NCBI GenBank assembly: GCA_004335635.1
Contig: QAXH01006340.1
Coordinates: forward strand, 1-39,460
Length of the DNA: 39,460 nucleotides
DNA from: Chloromonas sp. AAM2
Taxonomy: Eukaryota > Chlorophyta > Chlorophyceae > Chlamydomonadales > Chlamydomonadaceae
Direction of reading: 5' to 3'
The position numbers and the translations under genes are program-made. The notes beneath the pieces are model-generated. The model worked only from the letters and a program-made list of their open reading frames with translations, had not been told where the DNA came from and did no database searches. The first letter of the stretch is position 1, and each line of letters begins with the position of its first letter. Positions 24,101 to 33,996 of the stretch are shown here, piece after piece.

Positions 24101-27073
24101 CGCAGCGCCATCAATGCATCGCCATCTCCTCCCTCTCTTTAACCCTGTTCTGCGGCCCTAAGGCCCCGCAAAACCCTTTTCCAATCTTTATTGCGCTGTC
24201 CCACCGTCCTGTGCCAGGTTGTTTCCTCCACTTTTTCCCTGTGTGGCCCAAACTCGGCTGGGCATGTCGCTCGTCCTGCCCCATGTGAGCCAGTACCCTT
24301 TCCCACCTTCTTCGCCTCCTCCTTCTTATCCTCCTTCTTTTCCTCTTTCTTCTCTTCCTTCTTCGCCTCAGTCTTTTTCTCCTCCTTCTTCTCTTCTTTC
24401 TTTTCCTCTTTCTTCTCCTCCTTTTTCTCCTCCTTAGGCTTAGAAGGAGCTGTGATGGCTGCAGCAGCCTTATCACTCTTCTCACTCTTGTCACTCTTCT
24501 CAGACTTGCCTGTATACACGTGCAAGCAGGCACGTGCATCATGTACCATCAGTGTGAACGCCCAAGTCTACATGCAGCATGCTCTGTCTCAGCCGTCTCC
24601 TAGACTAGGCCATATTCTTTACTCCGGTGACACTCCATCCTTTCTGCCTCTGGCTGTTGATCATTTGAAACAGAGGCACAGACAGTGCATCAACCACGCA
24701 AACACCCACTTGCCGTCTTACCTACATGTGCCATGCGCCTATCCCACCGACTTTTACCTTCCTTGATGATGACACCCCCTTGATGATGACACCCCATCCC
24801 GGTCTAACGCATGATCACTGAAAACAGCCCACGATCATTGAAAATGACGGATAGTTGGGTACAGCCCAGCTGTGCTATCTGCGCCGCTGATGAACTGGCC
24901 AACCCTTCGCCTGCCCTGCCTTGCCGTACCTGCATCTTTTGGCTTGCTTAGACCGGGCAAAGTGGCCACAAAGCTTGATCCCATGAGGTTCTGGCCCCAC
25001 TTGCACGCCACAGTCATGCTACCAGGCATGTTGGGAACCTGCCGCCAACATGCACACACGTGGTTCTTAATGCATCTGGGGGCTGACTGCTTGTATGATG
25101 TCACGAGCACAATGCGATCGATTCCAGAACGAATGTCAAGACTGAGGCCCAGAGCAGCCACTGTCCTCAACTTTCCTGGTATCAGGGGCACTGCCACAGT
25201 TGAGTGAGTGTTGCCAGGCAGTGGGCCTGGCACATGGGCATGACCAGCGCTCTGCGCCCACTTCAGAACACCCCTCAACGGCTGCGCAGGATACTGAACT
25301 AAGCCCTGAGTCTTACCTCCAGCACTCTGTTCTGTCCCTGCTCCCAGACGTACTCGCCTGAGCCCTGGGTAAAGATCAACGCCTGCATACAGGACACGGG
25401 ATCAGCCCGCATATTGCACAAGAATTACAGCGCCTGACATACAGCTAACTCGAAACTTAGACCTGACGTCTTGCTGCTCAGCTTACATCGTCTGCATCCA
25501 CGTTGTGAACTCTGATTGCGGCTTCTGATTACGTCACATGTCTGGCCTATCGCTGTCTGCATACCTTGAATTCATAGATTCCGGGTTTGAGCTTGATGTC
25601 AGAGACCCAGACGTCACCCTCAGACCACTCTGCACGGCAGCATGGATGCACCCCCGTGATCATCATGTCATTTGCAACACAATGTACACCAGTCCGTGTG
25701 ATTTGTAACACAATGTTCACCAGTCCGTGTGGCCAGACATGAGGCCAGAGGTTGGGCATGCCCAAATGCATGGCGCACTACCATCCGATGAATAACATGC
25801 TGCGCCATAGCCATGCAATTGCTGCACATTGATATGTGACAATGCAGCCGGTAGGCGATAGCAACAGGAGGAGTGGCCACATTCACATATCATTATCATC
25901 ATGAACGCATGGCACAGCATATGAGCCAACTATTCAGCGCAGAAGCTAGGGTAGGCTAGGGTAGGCTAGGGTGATTGCTCTGCTTGCTTTCTCACTCACT
26001 CATGTTGGGGGCGGTGGCGGGCTTCCAGTTGTTGAACTCAGGGGAACCGCCAACCAACTGCAACAGAAACAACCAGATCTCGAGTGTGAGAAGCGTAGCA
26101 CCAGAATGATAGCGCAGATACATGAGTGGGTGTCTCGATGCCAGCTGGGTGCTCCATGCAGAGTGGCCATTGAATGTGCCTGTTGGAACTGGGGTTTGAG
26201 CATGTGTGTGACACGAGCAATGCAATGTAGTGTTGAGATACATGAGTAAGGGCGGGATACTTTCGTACCAGCGTTGGTCGTGGGTTCGGTCTCTCCTTGC
26301 AGTGGCTTACGCTCATGTCAGTGTTATGCCAGTCCCAGGCACCATGTGCCGTCGACTGAACTGCCAACCCCTGCTTATGCACAGCATTTGACCAAACTGC
26401 CCATGCCTGCTTGTCTGATAATCGAACTCTGTCTCAGGCCCACTATTGCCGCATCTGTCTATTCTTGACTGGGCGCGTGTCCAGCCTTGCCACTTATCGT
26501 ATTGGCTGACCTGGTGCTGAGCTGTTTCGTGCTGCTCTGGGGTAGTTCATTCCTGATAAGCGATGGTCTGACAGCACATTGTACGCTTGCATGCCAGTCT
26601 GTCTGTCCTGTTCCATTGGTGCTGGCAATGGACCAGCTGTTTCACAACGGCATGCCTCTACCTATGCTGACACTGGGCAAGCTGGGTGCAAGAGACTGTC
26701 TCCGGCTGCCTGTTGTGTTGTCATGCAGTTTGCGCGTGGCTGCCGCGGAATACCTGGCTGCAGGGGCGGCTGAACCCGTGAGGCGGAATCGACATGCTGG
26801 CATGCAATGGGCGGTCTGGCTATTGCCGGTTCATTCTGGCAGGTTTGACTAAGTCAAATTCGCCGGGCAAAGCCGGAAAGACCACCGCAAAAATTGTTGA
26901 GCCATCTTGCTGCATGCTGGCTCAGCCAAGGGTTCATCGGCTCGCCGTGCTCAGAGCAAAAGTGTTTGCGGCGCAGAACATGCGGCCAGCTCGCCCCGCA
27001 CCTTGAGCACTTGTCCGAAGGGCACTTTCATTGGAAGAGCAAGCTTGACCTGGACAAGGTCGGTCGAGGTCTC
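15166..27073 (-). CDS. CBM20 starch-binding, transmembrane, coiled-coil protein (24 exons seen, at least 1135 aa, 5' end unresolved)
   Basis: Exons: 27073-27002, 26057-26000, 25629-25565, 25382-25317, 25038-24930, 24509-24307, 23998-23930, 23550-23239, 22875-22792, 22589-22011, 21749-21594, 21228-21089, 20806-20607, 20309-20176, 19711-19574, 19189-19121, 18735-18694, 18325-18155, 17777-17580, 17048-16935, 16618-16562, 16318-16193, 15776-15711, 15345-15166. All join in phase. Residues counted from 27073: CBM20 1-90 (VPFGQVLKLVGGSPEFNNW, GIYEFK, VWEQGQNR, keeping the Trp, Lys, Trp and Asn used for glucan binding in fungal CBM20); Lys/Glu-rich 124-191; Ser-Trp-Lys motifs near 197 and 288; His/Asp repeats 347-539; Pro/Ser-rich 540-749; one membrane helix about 765-783 (VGAIGLVGIAGAMLLV); coiled coil 796-1076; Pro/Ala/Lys tail. 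Likely a plastid starch/pyrenoid scaffold, comparable to Chlamydomonas SAGA proteins (CBM20 plus coiled coil). Function is inferred; the exon chain is strong. Confidence 0.85.
18407..18535. repeat. 43-bp tandem repeat, three units
   Basis: The units at 18407-18449, 18450-18492 and 18493-18535 begin GCATTCAGGCTAGG and end GGCTTGGTATTGAA. The first two are identical and the third has a few changes. It lies in an intron of the CBM20 gene, between exons 18735-18694 and 18325-18155. Confidence 0.92.
19072..19116. repeat. 15-bp tandem repeat abutting a splice donor
   Basis: There are three units of GCGACCGTTTCTCCA (the last is GTGACCGTTTCTCGC). On the gene strand (minus) the array begins within the donor region of the intron after exon 19189-19121. 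Confidence 0.8.
19782..19820 (-). repeat. Diverged copy of the transmembrane exon's 5' end
   Basis: This matches 19675-19714 closely, including the shared core ACTAGGGAATCCACCATG. On the minus strand it retains a TGCAG acceptor followed by an open frame equivalent to exon 19711-19574. It is an intronic duplicate upstream of the real exon. Confidence 0.75.
21464..21530 (-). repeat. Diverged copy of an exon 3' end and splice donor
   Basis: This is about 67 bp near-identical to 21588-21655, the end of exon 21749-21594 with its donor. The protein sense DSAVTADASGDR parallels DSAATADASGDR in the real exon. It lies just downstream of the real exon, in the intron. Confidence 0.85.
21793..21840 (+). 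repeat. Partial copy of the dispersed intronic repeat
   Basis: This shares AGGCAAGCTG and the terminal CTACCCTGAGCAAG with the copies at 31769 and 35344. It lies in a CBM20-gene intron. Confidence 0.55.
22060..22385 (-). repeat. Coding repeats: His/Asp-rich and Lys/Glu-rich modules
   Basis: Within exon 22589-22011, four successive modules read roughly KHDDHHDDHHDDHK then SEKKEEKK then DVKA. A fifth, more diverged module is in exon 23550-23239 (HHDNHHDDHK, SEKKEEKKSDAKA). Potential metal binding through His/Asp is inferred from composition. Confidence 0.9.
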
Positions 27074-27273
27074 CTGCGATGCGCAATCAAGCTTGGCCGT
27101 GAGAGGTTTACGCGCACCGCAGATTATCAAGAACAAACCTTTCCCCATCTGAGAGCACTGCATAGGCCAATGGATGCAGCACTGGCACACCTTTTCCAGT
27201 GTGGCCACGGCTGAGCCCTTCGATGACTCTGCCTGAGACCGGACCAGCAGCCTGGCAGTCCCATTACCGCTCA

Positions 27274-27501
27274 CGCACGGCCCAGCGTGCTGACGTGCGA
27301 TATGTTGTCCTCCTGCAAGACAGCAGTGCGCAAATGGCTGAGCTCAGCGTGCCCGGCCCCAAACCCTGATAACTTCTGCTGCTCAGGGCCTCGCTCACCA
27401 GTGGCCTGCTGCGTGGTGTGGCTGCGTCCGCCGATGTGAGCCGGCACCGTAGGTGCGCGGCTAACTCCTGCTCCAAGTTTGCTACCGTGTTGCGTCTTCA
27501 T
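27274..27501 (-). other. Candidate first exon / transit peptide of the CBM20 gene
   Basis: A Met at 27501 opens a basic, Ser/Thr/Ala-rich frame (MKTQHGSKLGAGVSRAP) that could be a plastid transit peptide. Two donors (GTGCGT and GTGAGC) lie near its end. Joining to the CBM20 exon is uncertain: an acceptor at 27073/27074 is phase 0, while an upstream AG near 27150 would extend the exon. The start codon of the gene is therefore not fixed. Confidence 0.3.
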
Positions 27502-27830
27502 AGTGACTCTGATGCCTTGCTACACAACCGTGGCCCAGGTTGAGCGCAGGGTTTGCGCAGGCCTGCTCCACAGGTCTTCGCCGCAGGTGAACAATTCTAG
27601 CCCCTGATTTTTCTGATTTGGCACGTGCACGGGAAAGTATCCTCAAAAGGTTGCAACTGCCAGTGCGCTTTTGTCGCAAAGCGGCTGGGCTTGCAGCGCT
27701 TATCCACAACACATCAACGCAATCAGCAACATCATCAGGCAACAGTACACAGTGTGCATAAAGAGCACAAAAGGAGCTAACCGCGTTTGACCATGCAGAC
27801 CGCTTAAAATTTGGACCGCATGAGGCATCG
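27502..27830. promoter_or_regulatory. Head-to-head region between the CBM20 gene and the membrane-protein gene
   Basis: About 330 bp lie between the candidate minus-strand start (27501) and the plus-strand start (27831). If both starts are right this is a shared promoter. A minus-strand open frame crossing it (27482-27883) overlaps the start of the plus-strand gene and is judged a shadow. Confidence 0.4.
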
Positions 27831-30800
27831 ATGAGCGTCAGAGAAATGCGAGCTCTGGCCTGGCTGGTCGCTGCTGTCTGCATCAGCCTTCTCGGTCACT
27901 GCGTGCATGGCGACCAAAGCAACGTCCGCAGCTGGAAGGCCGCTCGACAGGACGCATCAGGGGCCCTTCCGCAGCATCCCGGCCCCCATGAAGTAGGCTC
28001 ATCGAGCCATGCCATCGAACGGGTGCCTGCGAAAGCGCAAGACAGACAGGAGTCAACACCACCACTACCCGAGCCTTCCAACACCCCACAGCCTGCCGTA
28101 TCATCCCAGCCTCCAAGTGCCTTTGCATGGCTTGTTTGGAGCCATGCCTTGTGCGTGCTTGGCGGCTATCTCCTTGGCAGGATAAACAGCAGTTTAACCA
28201 GCAGCGGTAGCTGTCCGTCAGCGAGTCATAGCAATCCATCAACGCCCCGCGCCTCCATTTCATCGCCTTCCGCTCCTCCCGGTCTGCAACAGCCTGGGAC
28301 GAATGCCCTGACGGCAGCATGCCAGGAAATGGTGCTCACGGCACATTCAGCACACAGCAGCCCAGCCACGAAGAGCGCAACATGCAGTAGCAACGAAACG
28401 CTACATGTGCAGCAGCACAGCAGCACCGCGCCATGCATGGAGGACCCGCACATGACTGTTGCACTTCAGCACCTGCTGCCCCGTGCGCAAGACCCATGCA
28501 TGCATGCAGCCACACCTCTGCATGCTGCAGCTGGCCACATGGGCCATGTAATCACTTCTCACACCGATCACGATCTTCCAGGCCATCATCAAGGAGCAGT
28601 GCTTGCCACTGGTCCACAGCTTTCATACCTTTCAGCATCGCCCTTCCCAGCCGCACAGAAGAGTGCAACACACGGCAATACTTATGTTCGGTCTGTGCCT
28701 GTGGCGGAAGCAGTCAGCCACGTGGCAGGGCAGGAAGGTCGGGAAGGCCAGGCACTACCAAGTGAAGCGAGTGATGGAAGTCAGACATGCAGCCGCGTGT
28801 ATACAGGGAAGGGAGAACTGGGGCAACAGCAGCAGCAGCAGCAGCAGGAGCAACGGCAGCAACAACAACAACAGCAGCAATGCCAGCAAGTACTTGATGA
28901 GGTGGACGCTGGAGACAGCCAGCTGCCGTCCCACACCAGCCATGCAGACACCACCAGCATGGGCAGCAGCACAGATGGCAGCCATGGCCCCAGCAGCCAC
29001 AGGAACAGAGGTGGAAACCGTGATGCCATTGGCAGTGGCAGTGGCAGTGGCAGTGGTAAAGGGTTTAGCACTGGTGCTGGGGCCAGGCCAAGGGTTCGCC
29101 GGTCCTGGAGCAGCAGCAGCATGCCGGCTGGCCCAGCACCTGCTACAGCCACAGCTGCCTCCAGCGGCTGCCAGCCAATCAGTGCCCTGGCCCTGCCCCC
29201 GCCATTGGCACAGCAGGCAGACTTAGCGGCAAGGGAAGGGGACGAGAGGCATGGGACGCCTGCGGTGCACTTTGAGCTGCGGTTGAGCCATGCTGCATTG
29301 GACACTGCAGTGCATGCCATGGAGGCAGTGGCGCACACACTCCATGCACTACTAAGGTGAGGCTGTGCGTGACATGATCTGACTGGCATCGCTTGGTTGA
29401 TGTTCTAGTGGAAAGCAGCGTTGACTCCACCTAATAGCACTGCCATCGCCATTACCATTGCCAATGCTTGGTCAGCAACGTTAACAACTGCTTATCAACG
29501 TTACGTAACAATGTATCATTCTCACGTTGTCGATGTGAGTCCTACATTCCTGTGCATTATACGATTTCGTCTTCTGAGCTGGCTTTTTGTGAGTATGATG
29601 CCCTCATTGTCTCATGGTTGGCTGCTGCCCTATTGGCGAGAAACCTCTGTCAGCTCTGACTCCTTTCGGCAAGATCTATGGCTTTGACACCTTTGGGCTG
29701 TTGGTCTTACGCTGCTATAGGTCGTCTCACTCACACCCTGGCGAGCTGGTCATGCAGGCCATGACCAGTACAGTCACGTCTTGAATGTGATAGCTTTCCG
29801 TGCGATGGCCGCATGCAGGCCTGTAAAGGAATTGTCATCAGGCGTGCACCATCAAGTGGCTGCAGTGGCTGGATGCATTGGCATCGTCAGCCAAATCAAA
29901 GCTCGCCATGCACAAGATCGTATGTGATGAACATATGACACATGTGGTGGCCGCATGCAGGCCTGTGAAGGAGCTGTCATCAGGCGTGCACCACCTAGTG
30001 GCAGCAGTGTCTACCCTCAATCAGCATGCGGAGGATTGCAGGGCGGCGTTGGAGCGGGTGGCTGTGAAGCTTGACAGCGCATGCAGGGCTGCGGATAGGT
30101 GGATGGCATGGAACGAACTCTCTGCGCAACAGGTAAGCCAACGGGTTAGTTGGTTGGTTGGTTGGTTGGTTGGTTGTGCTGCATGTGACAGCCTACCCAT
30201 TTGCCATACTTGCGTTGTTTTGTTCATCAGACCATTGACATGGAACATCCACTGTGCGACTCAGCTGTTCAGTTTCATTCTGTGCGACTCGGCTGTACAG
30301 CACATGCACTGTACCGCATGCACTTTATCGCACGCACTTTACCACATGCATGTGCTGTGTGCAGGTGTTGGGAGGGCGGTGCATGCAACTGGGCATGGGC
30401 CTCATGTCGATCACACTCCTGACCAACTCAGCCTTCCACGGTCGGCTGCATTACGTGGCACTCGCCTGCTCTTCACACGCACACGCAACCACCACCAGCT
30501 CTGCTGCTAAGGGCTTTGCGTGGCTGTGGGCCCGTTCGCCTGCGGCTTCGCTTAGCTATATGTTGGCCATGGGTCAAACTGTGCTGTGCACCTGCCGACA
30601 ATTGGGTGAGTGTCAAAGGGGCAGGATTGCGAAAACAGGAAGGAAACTGCAGAGGCAGGGTAAGAGAGGGGAAGAGAGCTTTGCTTGGCTATGGTAGCCA
30701 TGGATCCATTTTGGCTGTGCACCTGTCGACAATGGGGCGAGTGTCAGAAGAGTGTATCAGTGCCAATCGTTATCATGCTGTGTAGTAACACACAACGCCG

Positions 30801-31242
30801 TGCACACAATGATCTTTGTTTTACAACAACACAATGTTTTTGTATTTGTTTTCTGCAAGGTTTTTCCAGCCAGATCCAAGCTTTTTTCCTTGCAGTCTGC
30901 AGATGTGGCCTGTCAAAACAGCAAACCACTATGCGGCCTCCACATGCATCTGCATGTCACCATGCAATGTGGTACGCGCTCTGTTAGGGATTGCTGGAGA
31001 AACATCACTTGCAATTGCAGGGCCGATGCCAGAGGGCAATGACTGGGCTTTGCCAACCCAGCAACCGCTTTTCCCTTTTCTGGCTCAGAAACAGACCTTC
31101 CAGAGGACCCTGAGCCTTGCATGTGCATGTTTTGTGGAGGCACCATGCCCATGCTTTTCTTAGGATGGGGATTTTGGCTGCTGCTGAGCGCCTAGCTGGT
31201 TTGTGCTGCGCTAGCGTGGATCAAACCATGATGAGCTATGTA

Positions 31243-31299
<57 letters not shown>

Positions 31300-32698
31300 T
31301 ATGCATGTTTGGCCTGGGCTTGAACCCTTGAAGCGTTTTGATCAACTCAACTCCCACCCCTTTCCTGTCGACCCCCACACCTTGCGCCCCATGCGCTTGT
31401 ACACTTGTGCCGTCGGCACACACTGCTATTGTATATACAATCGTGCCGTCAATCTCTAGGCGAGTTTGGCCGTGGTCTCGACTCGTCACACCTTGCAACT
31501 GTACTGCCTTGTCACCATGCAGGTATGTTTGGCCTTGGCTTAGCTGCGCTGTACTGCCTGCTTCCCTTGGCCTGGGGCGTGGCGGGGCGGCACATGGGAG
31601 GCACATGGCAGGTGGACCTACCGCTAGTGCTGGGGGCACTGGGCGGGGCGGCAGGGGCGGCAATGGTGCGTGAGGGGCAGGCCTGTCTTGTGCACGGGCA
31701 AAGGACAGCAGGGCTTGACTCTTGACTGCAGATCCTGCACCATGTGGCGCATGCATGTAGTGTTTGGTTTACACCAGGGAAGCCGTCACAGGACACGGGT
31801 CGGGATGTGTACCGCCCTGACCTACCCTGAGCAAGGAATGGTAAAACCCGCGCATTTGCAAAGGACTGCTGGTAATGAGTCCGAAAACTACTGCATGTAG
31901 TGTTCGGCGCGCTGAACAGGTGTCGCATGCCACTGCCTGTGGGTTCGCACAACAACTACCCACGTGACGACAGTTGTGCCTGCCGCTGCGCCAACTGACT
32001 TTACCCACGACCTGGGTCAGTGCCGAGAGCTCGTCTAGTCCTTACAGGAGCGTCACTTAGTGGGGTTCTTCTATCTGTCACGTCTCACACACCAAATTGC
32101 TCCGTGTTAGTCTCCAGTTTGCAAATCGTTTGGATTGAGCCTTTGTTTCTTCTGCCTCCCGGCCTCTAAAGCAAGGTACAGGTCATTTATAATCTCCCTT
32201 TGTCAATGCGGAGCAGTTTTGGGATTGCCCAATGATGGTCAATCGCTGTCCCTGGCCCTGGCCTTGCCTTCAGGTTCACTGGCTAGGAGGGTTGCTGCCT
32301 GCCTGCCTCCTGACCAGTTGTGTTGCTTGGTTACCTTAACTACACTACCATATATGACGGGACAGACCAGTCCTGTCCCTCGACGATTCCCTTGTGTTTG
32401 AGTGTGGTTTTTCCTGATTCCTTTCGTTCAGGTTCACGGGTTGGGCGCTTGCTGGACTGTCTGGCTGCTGCTGTGGTGGCTGTGGTGCGGCCTCATCTGG
32501 GCGCTCTGCACGCGCCCCCTGCCTGCCAACAAGCCCTGGGCCAAGGCCGTTTTCATCACGTGTGTCACACTTGTTGTGCCGTTACTCACGGGCTGGGCGC
32601 CTTTCTGGCTGGCTGTTGTACCACTGCATGGCGCGATAGAAGGGACTGTGCAGCGGGTGTTGCCTGACTGCCTGAGGGCTGGACTGGGGTTGGAATAG
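27831..32698 (+). CDS. Multi-pass membrane protein with signal peptide and Gln/His/Ser-rich region, unknown function (816 aa)
   Basis: Exons: 27831-29356, 29961-30132, 30365-30605, 31021-31122 (less certain, GTGCAT donor), 31523-31665, 32432-32698; phases agree. The start at 27831 gives MSVREMRALAWLVAAVCISL; 27846 also works. The N-terminus is a good signal peptide. A second hydrophobic segment (AFAWLVWSHALCVLGGYLL) lies near residues 97-115. A long disordered part follows, with two poly-Gln runs, a Ser-Gly run and many His and Ser. Exon 2 is amphipathic helix (LNQHAEDCRAALERVAVKLD). The last exons hold several membrane helices: LGLAALYCLLPLAW, WTVWLLLWWLWCGLIWALC, AVFITCVTLVVPLL. I recognise no family. 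If exon 31021-31122 is skipped the frame is kept and the protein is 34 residues shorter. Confidence 0.72.
29805..29868 (+). repeat. Diverged copy of acceptor plus exon 2 start (membrane-protein gene)
   Basis: This matches 29946-30009 with few differences, including the GCATGCAG acceptor and the sense RPVKELSSGVHH. The copy stays open to a possible donor at 29920 (GTATGT). Use as an alternative exon would shift frame with the following exon. Confidence 0.88.
30150..30176. repeat. TGGT microsatellite
   Basis: Nearly seven units of TGGT lie shortly after the donor of exon 29961-30132. Confidence 0.9.
30679..30747 (+). repeat. Diverged copy of exon 3 end and donor (membrane-protein gene)
   Basis: This resembles parts of 30512-30618 with an internal deletion. 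It shares CTTTGC-TGGCT, then GCTGTGCACCTG-CGACAAT and the donor region, in which GT has become GC (GGGCGAGTGTCA). Confidence 0.75.
31243..31299. repeat. (ATG)19 microsatellite
   Basis: 57 bp of perfect ATG repeat in an intron of the membrane-protein gene. Confidence 0.97.
31769..31838 (+). repeat. Dispersed repeat, copy 1 (full)
   Basis: It begins TTACACCAGGGAAGCCGTCA and ends CTACCCTGAGCAAGGAA. It is closely related to 35344-35412. It lies in the last intron of the membrane-protein gene, in the sense direction. Function is unknown; a short non-autonomous element is likely. Confidence 0.88.
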
Positions 32699-33849
32699 GG
32701 TTGGGCCACAGTTGCGTCCAGGGTCGTGCTAAGTTTTGGGTCTGGCTTGTCACGTCAGTGTTGTGAATTCAGCTGTCAGAAGATGTGTGTTCAGTGGGTT
32801 TCCCTATGATGGTGAGCCCCAGCGTGTTGAGCGTGACTTTCGGTTTTCAGGAAAGCGTGTCAAAGAAACGGCTCATACTCTTCTCTTCCTCGCATGCTTG
32901 CACATCACTGCATCCGCGAGGCCTGATTGTCTGTCCTGGGTCTGCCTCTCCTCGTCGCCGCTTTCATGCCGCCATGTTTTGGCGATTGTACAACGAGCTA
33001 GCTGGCTAGCTCACAACTACTTTGAAAATGGTGATGGTAGTTTAGCCCCACAGCTGTTTACTCCAGCTTACATGGGGTATTATCTGCACCAGGAACACAA
33101 ACTGAGCATTTTAAATTGCATGGCAATGAATCAGCGAGCTATAGTATCACCTCATGTGCGTGCAGCCTCGCAGGTGGATGACGCCCGGGTCTGATGTGGT
33201 TGTGCTTATGGTTGTGCTTGTGGTTGATGTGGTTGTGCTTGTGGTTGAATGGTTATCGTTGCTGCGTAGACACTTGCTTGTTGACAATTGTCGCTTGGTG
33301 CGTGTGTTCCTGTCTCTGAGAGCATCACTGTTATGATTTGTATCTAGGCAGGTTGACGACCAGATTACGCCATGAATTCCATCATCGGTCCAATGCCACA
33401 ATTGGTTCAATGCAATCTGCGCAAATAGTTGATGTTTGCGTTGGACGTGCTGCCTGGTGTGCACTCCCTCGTAACGCACGCATGATCTGAAATGCCTATT
33501 GCTCCAAATTGCGCTTTGGTGGTCCAGGATGGTTCTGTGGCTACACAAAGCCAATGGTGTGACATGTGTAGATGTGCTCAAGCATGCAGTCAAAGCCGCG
33601 CAGATTGATCAGCAAACGGTATGTATGTCAGTTGGTTGAGAAACAGGGCAGCTGTGGGCAAGCAAGGCAGTCCACATCAAGTCCAATCCTTGGGCTTCAG
33701 AATATACAAGGGCCGTATGAGGGAAGTTGGAGCAAGCTAGCTGGGGTACGTTGATTTCGCTTGGCTTGTTCCAACAGGACTGGACGACCAGCCAGCCTGA
33801 CGAGCGAACAAGGCTTCACCATGTCGGTCAGCAAGTCGGCAGTACCTTC
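32699..33849. other. Convergent 3' region, no gene seen
   Basis: This lies between the stops of two convergent genes and holds their 3' UTRs. An imperfect repeat of GTGGTTGTGCTT occupies 33195-33253. Open frames here are short and lack domains. Confidence 0.5.
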
Positions 33850-33875
33850 TCCTGTGACGGCTTGCCTGATGTAAG
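33850..33875 (-). repeat. Dispersed repeat, fragment
   Basis: In reverse orientation it reads TTACATCAGGCAAGCCGTCA, matching the start of copies 1 and 2. The rest (towards 33800) is too diverged to align by eye. Confidence 0.6.
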
Positions 33876-33996
33876 CACGCACGCACACACGAACGTGTAC
33901 ATATGGCATCCCACTTAATGCAGGCCTCTGTAAGCTGGAAGGGGTATCAATCCTCGGCTGCCCAAACTGATTGTTTTAGCACTATCGTGTCACTAC

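Noticed and set aside
24111..24542. Arg-rich minus-strand ORF
   Set aside because: Out-of-frame reading of the Lys/Glu-rich exon at 24509-24307.
25946..25975. TAGGCTAGGG repeat as interstitial telomere
   Set aside because: Three 10-bp units that do not match the TTTAGGG or TTTTAGGG telomere repeats of plants and green algae.
27482..27883. 133-codon minus-strand ORF as N-terminus of the CBM20 gene
   Set aside because: Overlaps the start of the plus-strand signal peptide gene and I found no donor that keeps frame with the CBM20 exon.
28755..29389. Minus-strand ORFs with Leu- or Cys-rich runs
   Set aside because: Antisense shadows of the poly-Gln coding region.
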